DNA from: Kalmusia sp. IMI 367209
Taxonomy: Eukaryota > Ascomycota > Dothideomycetes > Pleosporales > Didymosphaeriaceae
Direction: 5' to 3'
NCBI GenBank assembly: GCA_027946365.1
Contig: JAPEUQ010000005.1
Span: 1,984,001 to 2,048,000, forward strand
DNA: 64,000 nucleotides
The notes under the pieces are model-generated. The model made no database searches and was not told the DNA's origin. It worked only from the letters and a program-made list of their open reading frames with translations. Positions 1-11,285 of the stretch are shown here, one piece after another (positions within the stretch are counted from its first letter, which is position 1; each line of letters opens with the position of its first letter). A program made the translations under genes and the position numbers.

Positions 1-661
1 GGCTGCAAAAACTTATAAATTCGCCCGCCAAAGCCAATGTAAGCATACACACCCCCGAGCATACCCTACAATATAAGAAAATTGCAAATGAACGTCAAGG
101 CTGACATACTATGTCCAGATGTGGAAGTACAAGGGCGCAAAGGACTCCACAGCTGGCGTCTACGATGGTGACGACTTGGAGGATCGGATAAAAGGCCCAA
201 TGAAGGGAAGAGGTCCAAATCGACAGCGACAAGCCAAACAACTCGACCAAGCCAAAACAGCACTGCTGGACTTGAAGTACCTCATGGGTGCCCGATCTTA
301 CATGAGACAGCCTGTCATTGCGGATATTTTTAGCAAACAAAAGAACAGAATTGGTGAGATTCTCGATAAGCTGGATAAAGAGTTACCGAAACACCGGAAG
401 ATCGCTAGGTCTGTTGAGTTTGAACTTTGGAAACCTCAGCAGCTGAAATCTTTCTGGGACGAGTACATGGACGAACGTTTCAACCTCGCGAACTTGAGAG
501 TTAATCATGACATGGACACCTATCTAGCTATGCTCAAAAAAGAATGGGCTGTTCCAGCTGGTAGCAGAGATCAAAACCTCAAAGGATTCTACAATTTGAT
601 AACCAAAGTCGAGAAGCAGTGGCATCAGGAGAAGCGTCGTGCATGGAAAAAACCTTGGTAA
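1..661 (+). CDS. 3' end of an unrecognised gene (partial)
   Basis: The window opens inside this gene. Bases 3-38 read without stop (LQKLINSPAKAN) and end at a GTAAGC donor at 39. An 80-base intron with a CTGAC branch site ends in CAG at 118. Exon 119-661 continues in the same phase and ends with TAA. The ATG at 119 is therefore probably an internal Met, not the start. The visible 192 residues are hydrophilic, Lys/Arg-rich and helical (for example KNRIGEILDKLDKELPKHRK), with no signal peptide or membrane segment. I recognise no domain. The N-terminus lies outside the window. The splice join is inference from the signals and the phase match. Confidence 0.55.
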
Positions 662-1456
662 ATACACTGAGAGAAATGGTTGTGTGAACCTTAATGATCC
701 ATAGACTTTGTAGTATTAGCTGTGATTATAAGCGTATAATAGCGGCTAATTCTATCTTCGCGGAGATGGGGGTAATTGAAGAGGTATAGATGTTTCGAGG
801 AATTCTATATAGACAGATAAGCTTCATGCATAAAACCAATTGAAGGAAAAAATGCAGACCACTTTCGAACGCATCGGCTGCTGTAGTGTGATTCTTCAAA
901 GTAATTGTATATCACTACAGGATTTAATCACCTTTTTCTTAGGTCTATACCGACCAATGACATGCTGCTACCACATGCTGAGATCATGCGATAACGGAAT
1001 CGTGATACCTGATAGATCTACAAAGACTTGGGACTTTGAAGACCCCTAAACGATCATTGCTGACACCAGCATTGCTGAGTGGAGGCTGAATTGCGATTAC
1101 GCTTTGTACAGAAAGTAGTAAGCACCGATGGCTATAAGAATGTAGTAAGCACCAATGGCTGCAAAAGTCAGAAGAACATTGGCCCATCCGAGAGATCGAG
1201 CGGGTGGAGTGGGTAGTGTCTAAGCTAAACCCTATTCGGCGCTGACGCGAAGAACTCCAAACACGCACCACACACATTCAATATCCGATCAAGCCCCTGT
1301 CTGACAGCTTCACAGAGGAGCGACGATTTCAACACATAATATAACTAAAGCTTCCTAAATCTCGGACCAACAACCTCCTGATTAGTGGTAGAACGTACAA
1401 GTACACCCTGTGAGAGAGCCTTTTGATCGAAGTGCCCCCGGAGCTCTACATAACCT
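662..1456. other. Intergenic, no gene seen
   Basis: Between the end of the first gene and the F-box gene. Only short unsupported ORFs are present. The last few hundred bases probably hold the F-box gene promoter, but I see no clear motif. Confidence 0.5.
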
Positions 1457-3226
1457 ATGGTTTCGGCACTTGGATTTTTAGCTTGGCCAGACAGAGCACC
1501 GTCCGCGATTTTTGAGCGTATTTCAGCCTTCAAGCAACATAAGCAAAGCCCCATCAACGAACTTCCGCAGGAGCTGGTTGATCGGATTAGCGACTACCTC
1601 GACACGAAAGACCTTGAGAACACCCTTTTGCTATCGCAGAAGTTTCAGCACGCAGCGGAAAGGAAGTCTGGTGCTTTTTGTACCTTTACCCTAACCCGAA
1701 GTAACGCTTCTAAGTTTCTCTCAATTTATAGCACCCGTCGCCTTCGCTACCTTCGGCATGTATGGTTCAAGACGAGCGTGTTTTCTAGGGAAGACGAGGC
1801 AGAGGAAGATTGCTGCGACACTGCAAATGAGCTAAAGGTTATGGACGAAGACTTCACACGGCAGATTCGATTCCTGTTCGAGACACTACAAACACTTGAG
1901 ACATCTACAGACCGCTCCCACGGTTCTGGAAAGATTCATCTCGTTATATACACACCGACACGTGAGATCAACGAGCGCGGTTACTGCCAGCATATATGGT
2001 TCAGCAGTTGGCGCGTACATCTATCTTCACTCGCAACAATACCCAAAGTATTATCCGTCCGCACATTCACTATGCAGACTCCTGAGCGAAGATTTTATTC
2101 CGATGGTCCAAAGATCGCGCTGCGCAAAATTGACTACAGGGTTCTCCTCGACATTGCAAGCAGGCTGCCCAATTTAGAGCTACTACAATGCAACATCGCA
2201 GGCGACGAATGGCACACCGGGTTTCACCAGAGATACTGGCCTATCATGAAGGACTCGGAAGGTCCACGACGAGATTCGCGACATGATTTCCGGAAGGCAC
2301 TAGTCGGTTTTCAAGAAGCAGCTTCATGCTTGCGACATGCACAGTTGGATTTTCTCTTTCCAAACGACGAAGTTAGGAGAATCGATCAGCGAGAGGCACT
2401 TCCAAACCTTGTGAAGCCTTGCGACTATGACCCACTTAGCACGAGCCTTCGCATCCTCTCTTATCCGCTCCGAACTCTAACCCTGCGGGGTGTTGCAGAT
2501 GAGACCTTGTTTTGGCCTGCCGATGGAAGCGTCCCCTCGTGGCCGAACCTAGAAAGCATATCAGTCATGTTCCATCTATCAACGCCTTCAGGAACCTGGT
2601 ATTTTCGCGGTTTGCCTGGTATAGGCGCTACTCAGAGTTATGAGATCACCGACGACATGTACCCACCATTTAAAACAATAGAACGCGACTATGACGAGGA
2701 CCACGATCTGGTAAACAAGAATGCATATCATGAATCCTACGGAGTCTTTTTTCGCACGGAACCCAACGAGAACACTCTTGTCCCATTTCTGGCAGCCTTC
2801 GCAAAAGCTACGGCCTTCATGCCATCCCTTAAAAGAGCTGCACTGTGGTGCCCTCTCAATTTTGGCCCGGATGAAAGCGACATACCTGAATACGAAGACT
2901 TCAAGTGGGAGCAGGTGTCGCGGATCTCATCACTGGATTCCAATAGCAACCTGGCATGGGGAGTAGCGTACTCAGCGCCAGGAACGGAGGCTTTTTCAAC
3001 TTCGCCAGGAATAGAGAATTCAGACAGCCGCCAGATATGGTGGAGAACTGCAGGGTGGCGTCCGGACACCAAACTTCATACAATGTTCCAGGAAATTGGG
3101 CGAGATACTTATGACGAGGCTCTGGATGAGTATTTTGTCGATGATTATGCTGGGGCAGGGCTGCATTACGTGGATGACTTCGAGGACGCCTGGTGGAGGT
3201 CATTTCCGCAAGAGTTACCAGTCTAA
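1457..3226 (+). CDS. F-box domain protein
   Basis: A single uninterrupted frame of 589 residues. Residues about 34-62 match an F-box: INELPQELVDRISDYLDTKD followed by LENTLLLSQKF. F-box proteins bind Skp1 and bring substrates to SCF (cullin-1) ubiquitin ligases. The rest is aromatic-rich with scattered leucine motifs such as LLDIASRLPNLELLQC and LRTLTLRGV, as in the many lineage-specific fungal F-box proteins with weak leucine-rich C-termini. The C-terminus is acidic (YDEALDEYFVDDYAG). The first ATG, 33 residues before the F-box, is taken as the start. No intron is needed. The substrate cannot be read from sequence. A cullin-1-like remnant lies near 51 kb, but nothing links the two. Confidence 0.85.
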   Translation: MVSALGFLAWPDRAPSAIFERISAFKQHKQSPINELPQELVDRISDYLDTKDLENTLLLSQKFQHAAERKSGAFCTFTLTRSNASKFLSIYSTRRLRYLRHVWFKTSVFSREDEAEEDCCDTANELKVMDEDFTRQIRFLFETLQTLETSTDRSHGSGKIHLVIYTPTREINERGYCQHIWFSSWRVHLSSLATIPKVLSVRTFTMQTPERRFYSDGPKIALRKIDYRVLLDIASRLPNLELLQCNIAGDEWHTGFHQRYWPIMKDSEGPRRDSRHDFRKALVGFQEAASCLRHAQLDFLFPNDEVRRIDQREALPNLVKPCDYDPLSTSLRILSYPLRTLTLRGVADETLFWPADGSVPSWPNLESISVMFHLSTPSGTWYFRGLPGIGATQSYEITDDMYPPFKTIERDYDEDHDLVNKNAYHESYGVFFRTEPNENTLVPFLAAFAKATAFMPSLKRAALWCPLNFGPDESDIPEYEDFKWEQVSRISSLDSNSNLAWGVAYSAPGTEAFSTSPGIENSDSRQIWWRTAGWRPDTKLHTMFQEIGRDTYDEALDEYFVDDYAGAGLHYVDDFEDAWWRSFPQELPV

Positions 3227-4721
3227 AAGACTATTAGACTACCATATCTTGCTTTTTCTCCAGTTAGCTTTTCCATATATTCTATTATTGTACCCGATTT
3301 ACACGGAAAGACGAAGGGAGCGCGGAAGAACAGCATATCGAGAGTAGCAGTGGTTCCTCTCCAGCTTTACACATTCCCAATCGCGTGTAAAGGTGGGTAA
3401 TGTAGGAAGCGTAACACCAATTCCGTGTTATTGATGGTCGAATATCACGGATATGGAACTCAATCCTCATATTTGATGCTTCCCATGCTCCTGTTGATTA
3501 TATAATCATGTGCATGCTGAATTGTAGCCTTTCTTTACAATCGCCTCAGGTCTCAAGTCATACATCTATTACCTCTCTCAGCTTCCGCATCAGCACCCAT
3601 TTTACTATTTCATACTGTGTCAACAAGCCTTCCTACGCATTCCGGACTCGTTGGGTCGAAAGTCACAGGCTTCTGTACCTATTGCAGGAATAATTTGGGA
3701 AATTAGTGCCCACTGAAGCCTTGAATCTTATCCAATTTCTATAACAGAGGGATCATCTAATCGCGAGATCTATATCTGTAAAATCACGTGACTATGGAAC
3801 TGCAAAGCCAAGGGCCTCCTGCAGTGTATTTGTTACCAAAAGTCCTCAACTCTGGTCTCCGAATTCTTCTGGAGTACTTTCTCAAACGCCAGCAGCAGAG
3901 TTGAACATTGGTCAATGGTGCATATTAGGCGATGTAACTATATCTACGCCTTTTTAGACTCTGCCTCGACTGGAGAAGTCCTTTATCTAGCCTTATAAAT
4001 TCCTGGATGAACACTGGTCAGCCTATCCTAATAAAATGGTGCGTATAGAAGCTTATATATCCTGCTCTATGTTTACATTCGCAAGCAATTTACGTTAATG
4101 AAGATGAAGCTTGTCATCGTGAGACTCATTAGGCTGTTTGATGTGGACTTTACTGATGACGAGGATAGGAAATGTCTTTCAGATAAGCGTAGGGATTGAT
4201 TTACGTAGAAAATACCTACGTTGATGCTTCGGTTCCACAAGCATAGAACCTGGGGCCAAAAAAGCAGAAGAAGGCAATAAATATATTTTGCGACATCGCG
4301 ACGGCGCTGAGATACGGGGACTCTGCAAGGGAGCTGTCGTCGGACAGGCGGGGTACGCATTTATTTGGAACAGTTTTATTTTTCGGTAGCCGAATGTTTT
4401 GTCCTATCACCGCTGATCAAGACCTTTTATCTGCTAAATTCGTAAATGGCAGCACAGATCGTAGCTCTAAATCTTGAACCTATCTTTGCTACTGTCTATG
4501 GCGATGACAATCTCATGATGATCTTTTGAGCCCTTCGTGAAATCGTTATCGTCGGTGGCAACTTTGGTGGCATTAATCTCGTCCAACGTAGAGGGCTGAG
4601 GGACGAAGCACTAGGCAAACTCTGCACAACATCAGCTCTTGGCCGTACCACATGTCGACCCTATAAGACCGAGCTGAAGATACGGAGCCTAAAACAAATA
4701 TTTCCTTCGCTCCTGGACGTC
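3227..4721. other. Intergenic, about 1.5 kb, no gene seen
   Basis: AT-leaning DNA with only short ORFs lacking recognisable domains. It contains the downstream region of the F-box gene and the presumed promoter of the DUF3176 gene. No repeat or RNA gene was recognised. Confidence 0.45.
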
Positions 4722-6950
4722 ATGGAGGCTCCCTTTCTTCAAGCTTCTGACCCAGCTATCTCAAACGCCCGAATGTCATTCAAAAGCTTTGATTTGGCTG
4801 ATCTCTCGGATCTTCATACAGCCTTGTCTTCGCAGGCTTCAACTATTTATACGTCGATTCATTCTACAGCAGCACCAAGGTCGCCCGGAAATCTGACGAG
4901 CTCTGCACCTACGATAACACCTCAGAGTAACTCCTCAAACTTACCAAAAAAGTTGAGCTTGTCGAAGAAAATATGCCATTTATATCTGGCCGGCTGGGCG
5001 TGGGAAATTGGTGGTTTGATAGTCAGCCTGGTCTGTTCTGCGCTCATACTCGCAATACTGCTTTCAATGGACGGCAAACCACTGCGCAACTGGACATCAA
5101 ATATTCAACCAAACTCACTCATTGCAGTCTTCTCTACAATTGGAAAGTCCGCTCTCCTCGTATCTTTGCCTGAATGCATCGGCCAGCTCAAGTGGGTATA
5201 CTTTCAATCGGCAAAGCCGAAGCCTCTTAGTCGAATGCGCGACTTCGATGAAGCGAGCCGAGGCCCATGGGGATCCTTTATTTTCCTATTGAAATTGCGA
5301 CCCTGGTCATCCGCATGGCTTGCATCTTTTGGATCCGTTGCTGTCGTACTCTGCTTAGCATATGAACCCTTTACGCAACAAATGCTACAGTTGTACTCGG
5401 AGTCTGCATCGCTTGCAAACATGACTGGAACGGTGAGCACCAGCAACGCTTATTAAGACGAATATCTTTCTATAAATTTCAACCTGGATGGTGAGCTATG
5501 CTGCACATTAGAACTCGTAGAGGCTGACTGAATTCTAGGCGTGGAACACCCTCTCACCGTCGGTGTAATAGATCACGTTGCCAAAAGACGTATTGATTTA
5601 CTCGACAATGTACACTGTCCAACAGCGGGATGCCATCTCGAGGAATTCACATCTCTGAGTCTCTGCGCTAAGTGCACGAACACGAATGTCCACTTTGATA
5701 ATAAGTTCTGGTTCGGCAACTACAAAGATAACAACCTCCAAGTCTGCGGCAATACAGCAACAACCGACAGGAACTATTCAGCTGATCAACTTTTTGCTTC
5801 CAATTACACGGCATGGAAAGCTTATGTCACCGAAAAGGAGCCATATGCCTATGACAGGCTATGCACCGTTATAGAGCCCGGCTTCCCTGACCTACGCGTT
5901 TGGATCAACGTTGAGCATGATCTATTCCCTACCATTGGCGTTTACGAGGCCGAAAACGACATCTCCGGTTATCAAATAGGTATAATCAGGCTCGAACGTA
6001 ATAAGATCGACGGAGATTATCGGCTTTTCGCCCCACCGAAAGGGAACGTGCAGTGGGGGACAATGAGTAATCACAACTCATCTCCCCAAGTGCAATACTG
6101 CATAGGGTAACACGAAGGGGTATTAGACCAATTTGTTGTACCTCTAAAGATAGATCTTCCGAGATTATCTGTTTGAAGTTGCTTTCAGTCCACATCCAAC
6201 TTAACGCGTGTCGCTGAGAGCGATCAGCTTGGCTTCGTCAATGGCACAGTCTCGCATTGCACCTTGGACTACTGTGCCAAGCAATACCGAGATATCTCTC
6301 TCCAGAAAAATGTTGTTACCTATGGATCAGTCTTGGAATTTCCACTCCAGTCACAGGGATCTAGCTTTATCGAAACCAGCTATGGCGGCGCTGACTTTGC
6401 CTTTCACACTTCGCGCAATGACAGCAGTGATCACCAAGAATATAAAATTGGTAACTCCTCAAGTATATTCCTCGCTGCGGCAATCGAACGGGTCATGCAA
6501 TCTACTACCATCAGTACTTTCATGATGCCTTACTTCAAAGCAAATACTACATGGCCCAGCTTCTTCCACGGTGTTGCTGACGTTGGGAGCAAAGTACTCC
6601 AGGGACCGGGGAATGCCGCAGCTACCAATCTCACCAGTGTTGCTTTTGGCCAAGAAATATATGTCAGGGTAAGGTGGGTATGGCTTGCACTGCCACTGGC
6701 ACTTATTCTCTTCACGACAACTCTTCTGATTCTCACCGTGGTAGAAAGTAGTAGATCCTATATCTACAAGAACAATATCTTGGCAGTATTACTCCATGGA
6801 GTGGAGGGGTTAGAGCGGCAGGACTGTGAGATCTTAGGTAAGGATGAGAGGGAAACAAATCGAGAGATGAAAGAAGCAGCAAAGCAATTGAAGACTCGGT
6901 TAGAGCGAGATAACAGTGGAATTCTAAAACTCAAATTAAAGAGGAACTAG
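4722..6950 (+). pseudogene. DUF3176 membrane protein gene with an in-frame stop
   Basis: Exons 4722-5490, 5539-6106 and 6179-6950 give a protein typical of fungal DUF3176. The introns are 5491-5538 (GTGAGC, branch CTGAC, TAG) and 6107-6178 (GTAACA..AAG). N-terminal membrane segments include WEIGGLIVSLVCSALILAIL and the stretch before YEPFTQQ. A Cys-rich lumenal or external region has DNVHCPTAGC and CTLDYCAKQY. A last membrane segment, WLALPLALILFTTTLLILTV, precedes a charged tail. Frame and domain order fit the family throughout, but TAA at 5454-5456 interrupts exon 1 just after SNAY. A donor at 5433 could skip the stop, but it joins the next exon out of frame. Either the gene is disabled, or the stop is a recent allele, an error or read through. 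The family's function is unknown. Confidence 0.65.
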
Positions 6951-7185
6951 ACAAAGATCATTACAAAGAAGTATCGATAGATGTAGATATGCTTTATGCG
7001 TTGTATGATATCACGTAATCATCCTATATCAAGTAAAAGCCTAATTGTAAAATACTGTTCTGTAAGTTCGCTCTGCGAGTGACTAATAGATGGGTACTTG
7101 GTACGTGACGTTATAGTTTCAACGTCCCTAACGTGGACATGGAATGCTTGTTCGCAAGTCCACAGACCAATATAAGTGTCTCTCC

Positions 7186-9616
7186 TCAGCCGCGACGGCG
7201 GCGCTGTTCTTGTGCCAGCATCACCTCCCTCATGTCTGCCGGCGCAATTTTTGAAGTACTGGCCATCGTCTCCTCCGACGCAGTGGCACCTGCAGCTTGA
7301 GCGTCCGGGTTCCTGATGAAGAAACAGCTCCCGACCTGAGCGCGCTCACGTCATTCCAGAAAATGTTATCGCGGAAACTCAGTTGGTAAAGGCTGCGGAA
7401 TGTCTGTAGTCATAGACCTGTTAGCTGTGTCGCGCTAAGTATACCAGGAAACTGCTCATATCACTCACGCGGGAATTTAACATAACACTTGTATCGCTCT
7501 TCCTAGCCGGAATGTAGAGTATATCACTAGGCTCTGATCTCACAACAGCCCCGAGATACATGTTGGGCTGGATCTTCTTGTCGAGAAGTAACATCTGGAT
7601 TTCGACGGCCCTCATTCAGTGCTTCATATCTTCCGCCTCTCTCGCCTCCTCGGGAACATTCCAGAACTCAATGGCTGGCGTCTCGTTCCCATGATTCATC
7701 AAGGCCAAATCCATTGCGCTGTGTCCTTTGTTCGTGAGCAGGGAGGTATCGAGGTCCTCTTCCAGCAGCAACAGGCGGACCGCCCCGATGTTACAGGTCC
7801 ACACAGCCAATTGGAGCGCCGTGGAATCCTTGAAATAGCCTGCCTCTACCTGGCAGTTGAGATGCCTGGGCTCATGGTATTTGTTAAGCACGGTGTCAAA
7901 AATATTAGTCGCTATGACTGCGTCTTGCACGTATTCTCGGAAGTAGGATGCCAGGTGCAGGGCCGTGAAGGAACCATACAAAATTTAATTCCTCTCGAGG
8001 ATGAGTGCCTTCTCAAGATAGTCTGTGTAACCAGAAGCTGGATCTAGGCAGGTTTTGAATGGCTCTAGAAACGCGACTTCATCTCTCGCTGCACCGTTGC
8101 CAAAAACCTTGCTCCAGATATCCCTAGATACTTGCTCGATTTGCTCGTACTTCATGAGAGTCTGGAACATGGCCATATCTGAGAGTCTTACAGCAATGAG
8201 GACTAATAAAACCCACTCTTCTGGTGACGGCGTCAAGCACCCTCTTCTCTATTCTATTAGTGCCGGACCACGAATGGTTGCCTAAACTCGACTGCCGACG
8301 ATAAGATTGACTTCTCCCGCCCATGGCTCCTGGAGGGGTCACACCCTTTGTTTACGAGTAATTTGAATGTCTTCTTGAAGGTAATTCATGAGCTTCGCCG
8401 TGCAGAAGGAGTCTCCTTAGCAACCCTTCACTCGAGTAGCGAACGTAATAGTTAAGTGGTGTCGAGCGGTCGATGTCTCCACACGGTCCGATAGGACGCA
8501 GTGAGTTGTTCAGAGTCCAACTGTCTCCGACCCTGAAGAATTACTGTCCTAGGACAACCAATTTGTAGTTAGGAGCAGGGCCTCCAGAGTTTGCCACTGA
8601 TGTTTGGTTACTGCGTGCATCACGGGGCTAATATGAACAATGCTAGACCAGTGATGATCAACCGGGAGGTCACGACCTGTTAGGTCGAAGGGATCAGCTC
8701 CGAGTTTGACTAGAGCTTTTGTGGCTGAAAGATTACACGCAGCCACTGCCCAAGTCAATGGTGTACCTGGTATGATGCCGTAGGGACAGTCAAGGGAGGT
8801 GTGGTACACGGAGGCTTCCGACGTTGCTCTCGCCTCCAGAGGGGCATTGTGTCTCACTAACAGATTTGCGATGTCCTGAATATATGTGTCTGTAAAGGCA
8901 CTAAGGAAATGAAGGAGAGTGATACCTTCCTTGGTCTGCTGGGATGGGTCTGCACCCTTTTCTAGAAGTAATTGGACCATGGCTGTATAGCCAGAGCTAC
9001 AAGCGCAGAAAAGGGCTGTTTCACCCCAATCGTTCTTCATGTTGATGTCGACGCCAAGGTCAATCAAGGCTCTCATGAGTCGGATGTTGCCCCTCATTGA
9101 AAAGCAATGAAGAAATCCCAACACATTGTCATGATCATCCGCTGCATCCTCGATAGCTGAGAGAAATTCTCGATCCGAATTATACCAAGAAGCTGGCAGC
9201 TCGTAGCCCACACCAGCTCTATCGTCCCAAAACCCCTTGAGGGCCATTTTGCACATCTCGGGATCAAGCATGCTGAGATGGCGTCTTGCTGTGCTGCTGC
9301 CGCGAAGCATCGCTTCCTTAAGCCAAGAAGTCTGCACTGCTTTGCTTTGACTCTCGTTTATATGGCTGCATAGTGCATTGCGTAGCCAGCCTACGATACC
9401 TCTTGCTTCTCGATCACCGAGTTCAGTTGACAGCTGTAGCATGCTTCAGCTCTTTGAGATTCGCGAGTGCGCTTCAGCATTCAACGGAAGACCGGAGAGC
9501 ACTATCACGCCGAACTGAAAAGCAGCCCGATGTCTCCGCTCGAGATCTTCATCTGTGTTCAACGCTACGGCCTCAGGTTTTTCCTCAAACTGGTTGACAA
9601 TTGGTTTTAGTAGCAT
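7186..9616 (-). pseudogene. Decayed ankyrin-repeat protein gene
   Basis: One reading frame carries the same protein over most of this stretch. It starts with ATG at 9616 (MLLKPIVNQFEEKPEAVALN). Ankyrin repeats follow (GNIRLMRALIDLGVDINMKN and GYTAMVQLLLEKGADPSQQT, then TPLTWAVAACNLSATKALVK), and a last repeat lies near 7800 (STALQLAVWTCNIGAVRLLL). The frame is broken by TGA at 9448-9446, stops and frame changes between 8551 and 8237, TAA at 7987-7985 and TGA at 7618-7616. A tail near 7186-7335 needs a further frame change to reach its stop. Some of the central disruption may be real introns: GTAAAC near 8355 with a CTAAT site near 8250. The in-frame stops elsewhere have no splice explanation. 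Ankyrin repeats bind proteins; no catalytic domain is visible. Confidence 0.75.
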
Positions 9617-9974
9617 CCGTAGAGTATAGTTTGTTGAGGAGACATGGACAGTCTGGAACCCGAATTTTAGAACATATCATGAGATGGTCCTTGCTGCATA
9701 GTCCAAAGAACAAGAAGGAGAAGAAAAAGGAAGAAGTAGGGAAGAAGTAGGGGTGGAGATATATTATTGACGACTGCTATACGTTAGCCCTATGGTACCT
9801 CAGTCAAAGAACCTTGTCTATAAACTAGCTGAAACTTCTGACCTAGATCTTTAATTTATCTGAGAGCTGTTTTTATATTCAACACGTGTTAAATATCACT
9901 CTAAAGTAGCCTTTCATGGCTAGTACCTCGCTTGATAATATATACGGAATCACTATTTCGGATCCTGAATCTAC
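9617..9974. other. Short AT-rich spacer
   Basis: Lies between the ankyrin pseudogene start and the 3' end of the O-methyltransferase gene. It holds A/G-rich tracts near 9710-9760. No gene seen. Confidence 0.4.
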
Positions 9975-11285
9975 CTATTTTTTTAAACTAGCCTCGATCA
10001 ATCTCGTGTTGACAATCCCCGCCTTGTCCCCAGCCCAGATTTTCCTGATCTCGAATCCCTCCCCTTCAAGAAGATCTTTCCATTCCTTCTCCGTCCTCTC
10101 CAGCGCACTCAACTGTGCCATCATATGCATATCCACCAACGTCTCAAAATGCCGCACCCCCGTCTCCGGCAATACATGATCATTGATTAGCAACAGACTA
10201 TCATGCGCCATAACACCCTTCAAATTACTCAGAATAACCTTCGCCTGTTTGTCTGGCCAGTCGTGGAAGACCATGCGGAAAAAGTACGCTTTTGCATGCT
10301 TGATGGCGTCGGGCTGCGGCGTCAGGAAATCGTGCCCGACCACCGTGATAGCATTGGGGAGGCTTTCAGCAGTCGAAGTGACAGAGGGATGATCTTCAAG
10401 CACTAGTTTTCCAGGGAGAGCGGGGTAGGTTTCATGGAAGAGTTTGATGTCGTGGCCCCATCCGCCGCCGATGTCCACAAGCGCAATTCTAGACGAGGCC
10501 TCGTCGTCGCTCAACTTCAGCTTTTCTTCTACAGGAAAGAAATCAAACCATTCTTCGCCTCTGACCATCTTCTGGGCGCGCATCGTTACGTTGAAGGCTT
10601 CTTTGTCTCGAGGGTTTTTGGCCAGCCAGTCCCAGCAGCTTTGACCCTTGCTGTTGTGCGCATGCTGCCAAGGCCCATCGAATGCATCATTAGGGTTTTG
10701 ATAGCCATTTTTCTCAAAGTAGTCGAAGCTTTGGAGAGCAGCGGCGGGTCCAATGACAAGGTGAATGACTGCTGATTTCAGGGGAGAGGGCGCGGCGAAG
10801 GCGAAGGCCATAGGTTGTGGGGTATATACGCCTGCTTCTTGCTCGGCGAAGAAACCTTGGTTCACGAGGATCCGCATGATTCTTCCTGGTCAGATTTAGC
10901 TAGGCTTTCGGTATAAGCACGTGAGTGAGAGAACCAGGCTACATACGAACGAACGCAGGATCTGCGTTCTTCGGTTCGGCTAGCTCTTTGGTAGTGACGG
11001 GACCGCCCTTCTTTGCGGCGGAATCGAAGAATTCCATGTCCACACCTAAGCGCAGAGCAGCGGCATCGTATGGCTATAGTCGTCCTCTGGTCAACAACAT
11101 ATTCACATCGAATTAGAGTCGCCTACCGTGAACATTATCCTCGCAACCTTGTCGAATGGTTCCTCGAGGGCATCGCGGAGTTTCTCCATCGCACCGAGGA
11201 GGGCGAACTTATCATTTGGCGATAGGTTCTGTGGCGGCTTCTCCGTAAGTTCGGTAACATGCTTGGTCAAAGTAGGGATGTCCAT
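9975..11285 (-). CDS. SAM-dependent O-methyltransferase (Methyltransf_2 type)
   Basis: Three exons, 11285-11127, 11073-10947 and 10885-9975, give 398 residues. The introns (53 and 61 bases) have GTAGGC and GTATGT donors, and the second has a CTGAC branch. The C-terminal half holds the SAM-binding loop VDIGGGWGHDIKLFHETYP, the acidic motif VLEDHP, the catalytic-type histidine in FRMVFHDWPDKQAKVIL, and LLINDHVLPETG. The N-terminal part is a winged-helix/dimerisation domain (LTKHVTELTEKPPQNLSPND). Such fungal enzymes methylate hydroxyls of polyketides, flavonoids or other phenolics. No polyketide or peptide synthase is within the window, so the substrate is unknown. It sits beside pseudogenes, yet its own frame and motifs are intact. 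Confidence 0.9.

Noticed and set aside
5433..5538. A 106-base intron from GTGAGC at 5433 that would remove the in-frame TAA
   Set aside because: It joins exon 2 in a frame that stops after nine codons, while the 48-base intron at 5491 joins in the correct frame.
7619..8047. Plus-strand ORF of 142 codons
   Set aside because: It is a shadow of the ankyrin frame on the other strand, which has clear repeat motifs.
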